DNA from: Cornus controversa
Taxonomy: Eukaryota > Streptophyta > Magnoliopsida > Cornales > Cornaceae
NCBI GenBank assembly: GCA_026545225.1
Contig: CM048846.1
Span: 35,909,501-35,973,500 of the forward strand
Reading direction: 5' to 3'
DNA length: 64,000 nt
This document shows positions 11,409 to 23,311 of the stretch, piece after piece (position 1 is the first letter of the stretch; every line of letters begins with the position of its first letter). The position numbers and the translations under genes were made by a program. The notes under the pieces were generated by a model that searched no databases, was not told the origin of the DNA, and saw nothing but the letters and a program-made list of their open reading frames with translations.

Positions 11409-14400
11409 GCACTGAAGCAATTTTTGTTTACATTGTATATATATATAATTATATATACAACTATACAAGCTGCCATGAACAATTGCAGGGCAAAGTTACA
11501 ACTGCCCATAACAGAAAGCCAGATGGACGGTGGAAAATAGTGGTTACTACCGGCAACAAAGATTACTGTTCCATGGATCACCGCCGATTGGTACGATACC
11601 CCCATGGATTAGCACTGATCGGTGGTGGGATTGGTGGTTCCAATCCGGCCTGGTTAAAACCTCGTAATCATCCATGATGAAGCTGGCACATGATATGATA
11701 TACACCTCGTCGGCCATCCGCAAATCAATATAATCTGTGGGCGGCCATGGTAACAGTTACAGATATCCGGCAAAAATCCATGGCCAGATCCATCTATCTG
11801 GATCATCATCGCCGACCAGTACTTCAGATCATCATTTTGCCGATCACAGCTTCGAACCGTCCAATCATGGATATCGCCGATCAAGCTTATCTTGAGCTAT
11901 CTTCATCTTTGATTGGAGTAATATCAATTAGCGATCAGCGCCAATCCAACAACGATCAGCATAATACCAATCCATCGATCGACACAATTCAAAACATCTA
12001 CAGTGCCTCCAATTCCTAGTCTGAAGCAGAGTTGAACCATCATTGATCGAATACTTTATCTTTGTAATGACAAACTAGCCTGAACCATTAATGAAAATCA
12101 TGGATGTCGTTGGTTGATCGGTGTCTTCATCTACCAATGATCAACTAAGCATCAACAACCGAATGATCGAACCTCTACAACCTTATCACCGATCAATAGC
12201 CAAGTCTGTACTCAACGTCAAAACTGGCCCAAACCATGCCGATCAAGCCTGAGTATGTACTGATTTATACCAACAATCTAGTATGATCCCATCGCTGAAC
12301 CATCGGCTATTTTTACTAGTGATGATCTTGCATCAATCAGTGATGAAAGTTAGAGAAATCAGTTGCGGAGTAGCCATGAAGATTTGTTGTTGATTGAACG
12401 CTGATGTTTAGCCGATTCTTCGGCCATGGGTTCGATGAATCAGTGCTTGAATGATTAGTCATTGGAGATGATCGGTGCTTGAAGAATCGGCATGGATCGA
12501 CAGTGGTAAAATAACATGTCTTCGTCTTCCTCCACTCCGGCCAAAACAAAACCAATTGTATTAATGACGTCATTGTCATCGGCGTCATCTTCTTCGACCA
12601 CTTTACGAGCAACTCTGAAGTTGGAAATAGAACACGAAAAAATGGGGAGAAATAATCACCATGAACAGATCGATATAATCCCAACGACCTTATCATCCGT
12701 AGCCTCTATGAAGATCATCCACCCTGCTATCTCTGAACCAATCGGTGGTTTCCAGTCTAACCAACCGAAGCTGAAAATCTGACAATCGAGCATAATGAAT
12801 CGGGTATAGCCATCAACGGTAAGAGCTCGCAGCCAGTAATGCAGATTGGTGGCATGGGTCTGGCAAGCATGACAATCGACCGTGAGCTTTTGCCGACAAC
12901 AGAAACGAATGATCTGCCAATCTCAAATGAAATCAACAAGAAGTTGTGGGAGTTCACCAACGTACTGAAGCAAACATCGGATCAATAATCGATGGGGTGG
13001 TAAGAACGACCATAACTGGTAGTGAAGACCTTGCGATCGGTCTTTGCGATAATCGGGCACCAATAAACCAAGACTTGGACAATCGATTGAAACTCAAATC
13101 AAATAAAAAATTGGGTTGTTGTTTTAACATTCAATCTGGGCATTTGGTTGTTGAGTAAAACGAACCCAAGTGAAGAGGGAGGCCATATGAATGCACAGAA
13201 CTACTCTCAAGTCTGATGAAAATCCCATGGCCCAACGGCTGAGCATTTATTTATCGGTTGTGGTTGAGGTTGTGGTTGGGCCATGCAAAGATCAAACCCA
13301 TCAATCAGTGGTTGAAACTCGCAATCATCAGTGGTGAGAATCTTGCAGTCAATTGTGTCGATCGATCGGCTGAGTTCATGTTGGATCAAACTTGAAAATA
13401 AAGAAGTCAGTAGAGACACTAACATTTTTGGCCTTGTTGAGAAATTGTTTGACATCTTTCAACAAGCAATCCCGAGGCTCGTTGGTTATGGCAATCCAAA
13501 GACAATGAGGGAGGCATGATCTGGTACGCTCATAAAACTCTCTCACTCATCTGATTTTTAAAATTGAATTATTAGACAAACAATAAATTGTCGATAGAAC
13601 CAAACATGGTCCTGACAGTGAGAAAGCATGATAGCCATTCAAATGGCAACCCTCACTATGGCCTGAGTCTCACCATGTTATAAAGGTGTCTTTTAATGCT
13701 CATTTAAATGTCCCATTAACTAATATGAAACTTGCCTCACTTGTTCAAAATATATGTGGTAGAAGGCAATAGCCAATGTGAACATTTTCTAATCTTTTAT
13801 ATACGCTTCATGACATTGAAAACTTGTCGAAATCAAGATCACAACTATGGCACTGAGATGATGAGTGATTTCAAGGAATAATTTTATTCCATGATTTGGG
13901 TTAAACCTGCTTAAGGATGACTAACCCGCATAGACTAAGTCCATTTGAATTGAGGTAAAATGTGTTTTACTTTAAAAGTATAAAAAAAAAAAAAACCAAC
14001 CTGACTTAGTTTTGAATCCTTTGAAAATCATGGGTTTAACAACCCATATGAAAAACCTGATAGTAAATTGCCTTTTGATACTTCACATGGAATCCTCAAT
14101 AATCCAATAATGAGTTGTCTGAATCTTTAAGACTTTCTGGTACTAACCTTTCAAAAATGATCAAATTGATACACATATTGTTGTTGAGCCTCTCAAAACT
14201 TATGGTTTTAGTGAAAAACATTTTGTCCAACTTTATTTAAGCTAATCATACAATCAAAACACTACAAGAAAAGTTGAGATTGAGCTTAAATAATTGGCAA
14301 ATTTATGCGAATATAAGAGACCAGACCATTCGAATAGATTGCTTGCTGATTTAGTAGTTTCTGGTACCATTTTCGGAATTGATAAATTGATTGACTAGCA

Positions 14401-14640
14401 TGGCTCATAGTCATAGCTAAATATATATGGTGGAAGAGACCATTAATCTTCAGTGCAGGTTTTTGAAAGGGACCACCAGCCTTGAAGTCACACAACAATT
14501 AAAGTTGTACCAGCAATCCAAGTTGTTTGATAATAGAGACAATCCAAGGGCACAACAACTATGACATTATCAGCAGAAAAGACACATCAATCCATGCCAT
14601 TGGATTTGCAAATGATTGCTTGAAAGAAGATGAAACATCA
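11098..14640. other. Non-coding interior of the young element
   Basis: About 3.5 kb without a recognisable protein domain. Short frames on both strands are shadows; those at 11259-11605 are translations of a TA microsatellite (about 11373-11402). From 11550 to 13450 the DNA is unusually rich in GATC, CGATC and CCGATC words. I see no gag, protease, RT or integrase motif. Confidence 0.7.
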
Positions 14641-15560
14641 GCGAAAGAAGACTTCGGCATGACTAGCCGAACGTCCCCGATGAGTGAATGTGGCTAAGGC
14701 ATGACCAGCCGAACGCCAAGTTTGAATGAAAGAAGACTTCGGCATGACCAGCCGAACGTCTCCGATGAATGAATGTGGCTAAGGCATGGCCAGCCAAACG
14801 CCAAGTGTGAATGAAAGAAGACCTCGGCATGACTAGTCGAACGTCTCCGATAAACAAATGTGGCTAAGCCATGGCCAGCCGAACGCCAAGTTTAAATGAA
14901 AGAAGACTTCGGCATGACCAGCTGAACGTCTTCAATAAACGAATGTGGCTAAGGCATGGCCAGCCGAACGCCAAGTTTGAATGAAAGAAGGCTTCGGCAT
15001 GACCAGTCGAACGTCTTCAATAAACGAATGTGGCTGAGGCATAACCAGCCGAATGCCAAGTCTGAATGAAAGAAGACTTCGGCATGACCAGCCGAACGTC
15101 TCCGATGAATGAATGTGGCTAAGGCATGGCCAGCCGAACGTCAAGTTTGAATGAAAGAAGACTTCGGCATGACCAGTCGAACGTCTTCAATAAACGAATG
15201 TGGCTGAGGCATAACCAGCCGAATGCCAAGTCTGAATGAAAGAAGACTTCGGCATGACCAGCCGAACGTCTCCGATGAATGAATGTGGCTAAGGCATGGC
15301 CAGCCGAACGTCAAGTTTGAATGAAAGAAGACTTCAGCATGACCAGCCGAACGTTTTTGATGAATGAATGTGGCTAAGGCGTGGCCAGCCGAACTCCAAG
15401 TCTAAATAAAAGAAGGCTTCGACATAACCAGCCGAACGTCTCAGATGAATGAAATGGCCAAGGCATGACCAGTCGAACGCCAAATATAATAAAAATTGGC
15501 TAAGACAGGACCAGCCAAACGCCAAACGAGAATGAAATGGCAAAGGCATGACTAGCCTAA
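14640..15560 (+). repeat. 85-bp tandem repeat array inside the young element
   Basis: Copies of CTTCGGCATGACCAGCCGAA recur every 85 bases at 14651, 14736, 14821, 14906, 14991, 15076, 15161, 15246, 15331 and 15416, then decay to about 15560. Each unit contains two related halves of 42 and 43 bp, both with GGCATGACCAGCCGAACG. Bases 15001-15170 and 15171-15340 are the same 170-bp dimer, so a higher-order unit has begun to spread. Confidence 0.95.
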
Positions 15561-16160
15561 CACCATAAACAAATAGCAACAAGCCATATGGAACTGATGG
15601 CTAGTAGCACAGGGGGCTAACCACTACTAAAATAACTAAAGAAAGGCTGATTGCCAAGACAAAAGTGATGAAAAGCCACCTCATTACATGCTCAAAAATG
15701 AATCAAGGCTAATGAGCCTAAGAAAAAGAAGTTCAGAAGAAGACTAAACTGGAACAAGAACGTTGGGTAGCACTTAAGCTGGAACATCCTCGGTCATGTT
15801 GGAACTTTCTTTGAGAAAATGGTCGTTCATCTCCAAACAACTTTGGGTCATTATTCTCACTCAGGCCCTAACTTTATTATGCAATATAAACTCTTCCGAA
15901 TCAATTTCTCTTTTGGATTCAGAAAAGTAGGGCGAGTTCAAAGCCATATCAAAAAGCTCTAGAATTTCTTATCCTAAAATCCTGACAAGTCTTTGATAGA
16001 ATAAATTAGTTCTAGTTCGGCACAAACTCCACCATTTACTGGTTCAGAACTTCCAGATACGCAATAACATCCTACCTCTGTTCATGACTAAAAGTGCAAA
16101 TTTGTATAAATTCCCTCCAATTGAGACCATTACGTCCAACTAAAGGGAATTGGGGGCTAG

Positions 16161-16716
16161 TGTGGGAGCGAGAAAATTTCCACCAACAGGAAGAAGACAC
16201 CTAAACATGAGAATAGTCAACATGGTACACATGGCATGATTTGGGTCAGTACTGAGAAAGATATGTGGAAAGTAATTGTGCTAACGTGGAAATCACATGT
16301 GGCAGCTACATTCAACCGGTCAAAGAGAGATCATCAAATCAGGTTCAAATTAGGAAATATCAGATTCTTTTCTTGACAAAAGGGATTGATATAAATCAGC
16401 CCAAATCAAGGGAGAGTCACGGAGTAATCGGCACCAAATCAGCACTAGAATGGAAACACTCCTTGTATAAATATGTATAGAAAATCCCACACCAGAGGGG
16501 TGGCCGGCCGAGGCTAGGTCAGAGAGATTATGAGTGCAATCTTTGTAATATATGATAGAAAATAAAGTTTTCTCTGATCCATGGAGGTAGGCCGAATTGT
16601 GCCGAACCATGTAAATCCTATGTGTCTATTTCAATATCTGCATGATCTGTAATTATTGAGTGTTATATGCTTATTGATTGCTTGATCTTATATTGGGCAA
16701 TTTTTATGCACCTACA
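16161..16716 (+). repeat. 3' LTR of the young non-autonomous element
   Basis: 556 bp, identical to the 5' LTR, preceded by a polypurine tract and followed by the CACAT duplication. Identical LTRs mean the insertion is very recent on an evolutionary scale. Confidence 0.95.
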
Positions 16717-16721
16717 CACAT

Positions 16722-16985
16722 ACAATCACTTCACTCTCACCATGCTTACGCAATGCCATGCTAAATTATTCCAAAATTAGCATGTTATGTCAAGTATATA
16801 GCAAAAACTACACACACATGTGGTTTAACTCCCACCCATTGCCCAAGGTATTTAAACCCAGTTGTTCTGATGCTAAGCTATCACGCCCCGATTTCCAACA
16901 CCCGAAAGGGCATGGAAAATAAGGGTGATTAAGTTAAACATCAACACCTTTCACCAACAATTACACTCTGATACCAAGTTTTCAC
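16722..16985 (-). other. Chromovirus leader with two tandem PBS/LTR-end copies
   Basis: On the minus strand TTGGTATCAGAG (16966-16977) matches the initiator-tRNA-Met PBS. A second, decayed copy lies at about 16868-16880. Each is next to an LTR-end block (plus strand CACGCCCCRATTTCCAACACCC), so about 100 bp of LTR end plus PBS is tandemly duplicated. This is the leader for the gag remnant at 9360-10504. Confidence 0.7.
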
Positions 16986-19444
16986 GCCCCAATTTCCAAC
17001 ACCCAGAAGGGCATGGGAAGTGGGGGTGATTAAGAAGTAATCCGTATGTTTTTCAATTGATTTTATCACACAAGTGCGGATACATAACTCCTTGTATATT
17101 TATGATCTGAGGTTGAAAATGAAATCATTGGAATCAGAGTTTAAAAAAACTCGATTTTGAAAAAATGAAAGAATTGCTTAATTCGAGTTTGAAACGGAGA
17201 AGTTATGACCCGTCGAAGTTGAGAGGAAAACATACTAAAAGTGGGACAGGTCCCCAGAAAGTATGATCAGTGGCACTTTCTGCAGGTCCAAAATATTGGA
17301 AAAAGTTAGACTGGTACCAAAAAGTAGGACCGGTGGGACTTTCTATAGGTTCAAAATACCAAGAAAATTTGGACTGATGCCTAAAATATAAAACCAATGG
17401 GACTTTCTTGATTCTTGGACTTTTTAAAAAACTTTTCAACCTAAAATCCCACCTCTTCAACCTTCAATCCAAACACACCCCATGAACATTAAGGTGTGAA
17501 AATTCACTCCAAATCTAACATTCCAAGCTTTCCAAGAACTCAACTAAGATCATTCATAGCATAAGCAATTTATAGCAACATCATAATGCATTAATCATAC
17601 ATCAATTCATATCCAAAATACTTTCATCTCAAATAATTCCACTTATCCAAAATTATACAACTGTGAGGGAAGAGGGGAAATTCAAAAGGAGAATAATATA
17701 CATATATGAGACATTTGTCCATGGTTCAATTACACTTGTTCCACATAAATTTCTAACTTGCCCCAAAAATAAACCAACATAGTATACATAGTTCAAAATG
17801 TGCAAAAGCTCAAAAAAAGTCCAAGTACGTCCAACCATAACACTTCTAAGCATCCACGATCAGTACCTTATCTAAAATGTTTGGGTGAAAAAGGGTAAGC
17901 GATCACATGCCCAATAGAAATTCCCAAATCAACCTAAGCGCCAACTTAATGCCGACCTATATGAAATGCTAATCATGGCATTCCTATCGACTACATGTCA
18001 TAAACATAATGTTCATCATTCAAATTTCAAAGCTATATAGCACATCCTTTCGAAATTGAATCAACCATAGCTTGTTCAACAAATATAAGCAACATAACAT
18101 CATATCAATGATTCCAAAGTAATTCATTCTTAATACCACAAAACTTTAATTATACACTAAAAATAACACATGATTGAGTTACTCCAACGATCATGAAATA
18201 TTAGTCAAACTCCGATCTCTCATGTATGATGGTCAACTTCGAAAGTCATACTAGTTTGGGCAAACACAGATAATTTCATGTATGATGGGTCAAACTCTGA
18301 AGATCATACGGATATTAGGCAAACTCTGATAATTTCATGCATGATGGGTCAAACTCTGAGGATTATACGGATATTGGACAAACTCCGATAATGAGGCATG
18401 ATTGGACATTCTTTGAATTTCATGCCATATGTTCAATGAAAATTCTCTTTGGTGCATTTTATCAAACACCTTGCCTTGAACATGCTTGTGGACAATGTTA
18501 ATAATTAATAAATGACCACAACTAGCCATATGCATTCCCAAATTAATAAATATACATACATTTCCAAGGTAGTACATACGTGCATCAATTCACAGCTCAA
18601 ATGCACACAGAAATCATGCTCTCACATAGAAAACTATCATAAAAAAATCATATTTATCTACATATATACCAACTCCATCATATATAACCTATAGAAACCA
18701 CATTTAATGTGTAATTGCATAAGAAGAACAACAAAGAATTAAAGACTCAACTGCCTAACTCTTCTAAACATGTTAAACAACCAACAAAACCCACAAAAAT
18801 TCCTATAAAATTGACATTATGGAGGAGAAAACAACCCTACCTCAAAATCCAAACTTGGTACCAGAAAGCCCTAATTCCACCAAGCTTCAAACTCCACCAA
18901 ACTTGACTTTAGACCAATCAAATTGAAGAGGAAGAAGAGTATAGTGATTTTCCCTCTTAGAGTAACTCTCAAATCTCACTTCTTCGCACTCAAATTGAAG
19001 AGAAAATGAATAAATGTGAAATGGAGGAGAGAGAGAGAGTTAATCAGCCAAGGAGGAGAAGAGAGGAAGTGGTTGTGTATTTTGTGGTCCAAGGGAGCCT
19101 ATACACATATGTATATACAAGTCTTGCAAGACTTGTTAAGTTGGGCCCATCAACTCTACTTAATTTTTCTTTGTTATAGTTAAGTTGCATTTATTAACAA
19201 ACTAACATTTTCTCTTTTGCCAAAACTTCACTTTTACCCTCAAGCTTACACTTATACCCTTACGCCATTCCTTAGAGCCCATAGTTACTTCCCAGGTTAT
19301 CGGGATCCGTTCCAGTCCCACACTCGTACCCAAAAACACCAAAGGACCATTTAAATCACTAAGCATGTAATTAAACAAGTAATTATGCTTAAAATTAATT
19401 AACACGTAGTTAAAATAAAAGAAAAAAAAATCTAGGGCTCTACA
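16980..19444 (-). repeat. Chromovirus LTR shared by two tandem elements
   Basis: On the minus strand the LTR starts TGTAGAGCCC at 19444, straight after the sequence AAATTCCCTAAAGTTTGGGAGG-like polypurine end of the element on its right. It ends at the PBS TTGGTATCAGAG near 16980. It thus has a PPT and coding region on one side and a PBS and gag on the other, as expected for a shared LTR in a tandem pair. Length about 2.47 kb, usual for Tekay/Del elements. It contains blocks of GGACCGGT-like motifs (17240-17410). No protein-coding gene is seen in it. Confidence 0.7.
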
Positions 19445-19459
19445 ACCTCCCAAACTTTA

Positions 19460-20008
19460 GGGAATTTTGTCCCCAAAATTAGAACATACTTGTAGTGGCA
19501 AACAACTTGGGATATTTTGAGCGATCTTCTGGTTCCCGTTCCCATTTAACCTCCTTGACCCCGTGATGTCTCCATAGTCCCTTGACAAATGGAATGGTTT
19601 TGCCCCAAAGTACTTACTTTCTAGAGTCCAAAATTTGAATTGGCGTCTCCTCGTAAGACACATCCTCCTCCACTTCAAGATCTCTCTAATCTAACATATA
19701 TGAAGGATTCGGTTCATACTTTCTCGACATAGAAACATGGAAAGTATTATGCATATTTAACATTTGTGGTGGCAATGCTAAGCGATATGCAACTTCACCC
19801 ACACAATCCAAGATTTCAAACGGCCCAACAAACCATGGCGATAACTTGCCACTATGCCCAAATCTCATCAATCCTTTCCATGGTGAGACTTTAAGAAAGA
19901 CATGGTCTCCCACCTCAAATGCGAAAGGATGCCTCCTTTTATCGGCATAACTCTTTTGACGACTTTGAGCCATAAACAACCATTGTCGTATCACCTTAAT
20001 CTTTTCTA
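19460..20008 (-). pseudogene. Integrase C-terminus with chromodomain-like tail
   Basis: The frame 19994-19686 contains MAQSRQKSYADKRR, VGDHVFLKVSPWKGLMRFG, KLSPWFVGPFEIL (the GPY/F module) and NTFHVSMSRKY. The following 200 bp in other frames reads YEETPIQILD and KGLWRHHGVKEVKWE, matching the chromodomain-like ends of Tekay/Del elements. Its N-terminal partner is at 21540-22260, across the solo LTR. Confidence 0.85.
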
Positions 20009-20013
20009 TGATC

Positions 20014-21521
20014 TGATAGGCGTTGAATGTTACGCATTCTAGCCTCTTAACTTATGTATTTTATTCTCTTAATGATAGATTATTTTGTTATTTTATTTTG
20101 TTTTAGTGTTTTCTGTATTTTTAGAGCCTTAATGATTATTTCAGTTAAAAACATGATTTTGGGCTTTTAAAGAAGACATCCAAGATGGGTAGATGAAGCC
20201 TACATCAAGGAGATTCATTCAACCATTTATTTCAACTCAAATCTACCCAAGATAGAGATCCAAGAGAATTACAGCTGCTTAAGAAGGTTTCGGGCCTGAA
20301 GCCCAAATCTGCGCATAATACAGTCTTAATCCCATTTTGGAAAAAGGACCAGAAGTATTATTTTTGAGCCTCAAATCGACATAATTTTCGCATAGGGTTG
20401 AACGAAATTTGATTCTACACACTTTTGTATTTCACAAAAATTCCATGAATCGAACTTCTAGTGGGTCAAAAGTTGGGCCAAACATCAGTAGGAAAAACCC
20501 ACCTGATTAGTGCTGCGGGAAAACCTAATTAATTCCTAATTGGATTAGGACTTTGGTGTATTCTCTTGGGGAATAAAGTGAAGACTTGGAGGCTGAGTTC
20601 AAGAGAGATTACAGAGATTGGAGAGTCTGAGATGGCTGAGAAGAGAACAGAAACATATTTGCAGAGCCATTGGAGAACGAAGTCATATGCATAATTCATG
20701 AAGATGATGCCTTCTTTCTCAACAGTTGAAGCTTCTTCTTCTACCATGAGCGGCTAGTTCATCCACTAGGGTTTTGATGTAGCCCTAACAAAGTATCAAT
20801 GGTTTGATTGTTTTAATTATTGGAGACCTTTATATACATGCATAGACTGTGTAATTCAGAAGATTCTTATTATAGAATTGAGCAATAAAAGTCTTGTAAA
20901 TTCAGTTTCAATGATTTCTTATCTTGTCTTAGATATTTAGTTGTTGTTATTGAACTCAATCTCTCTTATTTTCTGTGATTATGAGAGCGATTATTACACA
21001 ATGGTAATCACTGAATATATCATTAAAAGCTTTGATGGATTATGCCTAGAGATATGAACTATACTGCACCCTAGATTAGAGTAGTTAGGCAGATGGCCCA
21101 TGCCAATCGAAGAAAGTCCATGACTTAGCCTTAATCATATGTTATCTTCTTAATGGATGAAGGTGAGCTTGTAGCCACCGACACTACTTATGCATGATGT
21201 AATTCCCCATAGTTGATTCAATTGACCATTGATTGTGGAGTTAGTGGTGAAGTCAAATACCCTAGATTTCTCTCATATTATCTTCACTTTATATTTCCTT
21301 TGATTTATTTTATTTTACTTTTTAATTAGTTTAGTTTAAAAATCAAAATTCTTTTCTCTTAAATTTAATTAAAATTAATTCAGTATTCCAACTCGTCAGA
21401 CTATAATCCCTGAGGTACGATACCCCTTTCGATAGCCCTATTCTGCAAGGAATTTGTTCTATTGCAAAGTGTGGAAATTTTTAATTGATATACTTTTTGA
21501 GTCACACTCACACACGACTCA
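20014..21521 (+). mobile_element. Solo LTR of Athila-like type inside integrase gene
   Basis: A 1508-bp block starts TGATAGGCGTTG and ends ACACGACTCA. It is flanked by TGATC on both sides (20009-20013 and 21522-21526). Removing it and one TGATC joins the two halves of the host integrase frame (VLGLDIVRE to IEKIKVIRQ), which proves the boundaries. The segment before the end (CCCTGAGGTACGATACCCC and following) resembles the LTR end of Athila-type elements. No internal gene is present, so it is an LTR-LTR recombination product. Strand is set from the TG start and is tentative. Confidence 0.88.
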
Positions 21522-21539
21522 TGATCTCTCGAACTATAT

Positions 21540-23170
21540 CCAGTCCTAAAACCACTGTCTCACCAACCTCGGTTGAACAAGTAGGCGACCTACAAGGCCT
21601 ACCATATAATGCCTCGAATGGCGCCATCTCAGTACTAGCTTAATAGTTATTATTGTAAGAAAACTCCACCAATGGAAGGCGGTCTTCCCAACTACCACGA
21701 AAATCCAAAACACCAGCTCAAAGCATATCCTCCAAAATATGTATAGTATGCTCAGACTAACCATCTGTCTGAAGATGAAAAGCCATACTAAAGTGAAGAT
21801 CCATGCCAATAGTTGTCTAAAAACTTTGGCAAAATTGTGACATAAATCATGGGTCTCTATCCGATACAATAAAAATTGGCACACCATGCAACTTAAGAAT
21901 CTTCTTAATGTACAATAAACTAAGAGCATCCGTGTCATTAGTCACATATATGGCGAGAAAATGAGCCACCTTGGTCAATCTATCAACAATGATCTAAAAC
22001 GACATCGTGACTCTTTCTCAACCTTGGTAACCCTGTCACAAAGTCCATAGTGACATGCTCCCACTTCCATATAACTACCAATAATGGTTGTAGCAAACCT
22101 CCCAGTCTCTGATGCACAGCCTTCATTTATTAACAAGTGCAGCACCTTGCCACAAACAGTGTAACATCCTTTTTCATACCCTTCCACCAATATTTTTGGC
22201 ATAAATTATGATAGATTTTAGTACCACATCCTCATTGAAGTCTAATCCCATTTTTTAAACATCTTTTATTATCTTCCACTTATAGATAACAATGTTTGCC
22301 AAGGTACCATGTGATTTTTGACTCAAGGCATCAGCTACCAGATTAGCCTTTCCTAGATGATACTATAAATTGAAGTTATAATCTTTCATGTACTCCCCCC
22401 ATCTTCATTACCTCATGTTTAAGTCCTTTTATGTAAAAAGGTACTTTAAACTCTTGTGATCGGAGAACACCTCAAACTTCTCCCCATGCAAATAATGCCT
22501 CCATATTTTTAATGCAAAAATTACCATTGCTAACTCTAAGTGACGTCAAGTAATTCTACTCATGTGTCTTCAATTGCTGTGAATCATATGCTACAACCCT
22601 CTCGGTTTCCATCAAAACACAACCCAAACCTTCCTGTAAAGCATCACAGTTGATAACATAACCCAAACCACATTCAAAATTGATCAAAATTTGGACACTA
22701 GTCAATCGACTCTTCAATTCCATGAAAAAATGCTCATAAGTATCATTCCACACAAACTTAATTCATTTACGAGTAAGTCATTTCATAGGTGCCGCTAACG
22801 TCGAAAAGTGTTTCACAAAGCAACAATAATAACCAGCCAAGGCTAGAAACTATGTATCTCAGATAACTTCAGCCTTTCCCAATTCATCACAGCTTCAATT
22901 TTTGAAAGGTTCACTGAAACCCCTCCTTCTGACACCACATGTCCAAGGAACTTTACTTTCGTTAGCCACAATTCATATTTTTCATACTTGGCATACAAGC
23001 AGTGCTCCCTCAAAATCTGTAACTCGGTCCTCAAATAACTCTCATGTTCCTCTATGGAGGAAGAGTACACAAAAGGTTCATCCACAAAAACCACAATAAA
23101 TTGGTCCAAATAAACACTGAAGATTCAATTCATTAAGTTCATGAATGCTATCAGTGCATTCATTAACCTA
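21540..23170 (-). pseudogene. Chromovirus RT, RNase H and integrase N-terminal half
   Basis: Read on the minus strand, 23109-22843 holds the RT box region (VFVDEPFVYSSS, with E in place of the second catalytic D) and FLGHVVSEGGV. The frame 22753-22556 holds RNase H (NCDALQEGLGCVLM, VVAYDSQQL). From 22260 to 21540, in several registers, the integrase zinc finger and core are visible, including a segment reading DMLRACVLDFRGSWED-like text and SPTCSTEVGETVVLG. Frameshifts and stops are frequent. Confidence 0.8.
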
Positions 23171-23311
23171 AATAGCATGTCACACCCAAAATTCGGACCG
23201 CCGGAACTCCCCTGGACCAACCCCGAATCCCGAGTGTGAACACATTCACTCAACCCCGTGAATAACCTTAACCACACTCATGCGATAGTATCAAGCTCTG
23301 TTGCCATTCTG

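Larger units (their letters stand above)
10522..16716 (+). mobile_element. Young non-autonomous LTR retrotransposon (LARD-like), 6.2 kb
   Basis: Two 556-bp LTRs (10522-11077 and 16161-16716) are identical over their whole length by eye. They start TGTGGGAGCG and end CACCTACA, and the element is flanked by the 5-bp target duplication CACAT (10517-10521 and 16717-16721). The PBS TTGGCGCCGTCTGTGGGAA follows the first LTR and a polypurine stretch GGGAATTGGGGGCTAG precedes the second. The 5.1-kb interior has no gag or pol frame; it holds GATC-rich non-coding DNA and an 85-bp tandem array. It inserted just upstream of the old chromovirus gag. It must use proteins made elsewhere, most likely by Tat-lineage elements with the same PBS type. 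Confidence 0.95.
19460..23310 (-). mobile_element. Chromovirus (Tekay/Del-like Ty3/gypsy) internal region, degenerate
   Basis: Minus-strand order is PBS (about 23295-23310, decayed TGGCAACAGAGC), RT, RNase H, integrase and a chromodomain-like tail, then the LTR at 19444. Gag and protease are missing between PBS and RT, so an internal deletion is likely. The integrase gene is interrupted by a solo LTR at 20014-21521. Many stops and frameshifts are present. Its own 5' LTR appears to lie at 23312 to about 25200 and is truncated on the right. Confidence 0.8.

Noticed and set aside
11259..11605. Overlapping frames on both strands rich in Ile-Tyr
   Set aside because: They translate a TA microsatellite inside a non-coding retrotransposon interior.
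14640..15560. CRISPR-like regular repeats
   Set aside because: Units are contiguous 85-bp tandem copies without unique spacers, in a plant retrotransposon.
14663..15582. Repeated Ser/His-rich minus-strand frames (HSSGTFGW-like)
   Set aside because: Translations of the 85-bp tandem repeat, not a repeat protein.
21546..21938. 130-codon hydrophobic minus-strand frame resembling a membrane protein
   Set aside because: It is an out-of-register reading of the chromovirus integrase core; the true register shows integrase motifs.
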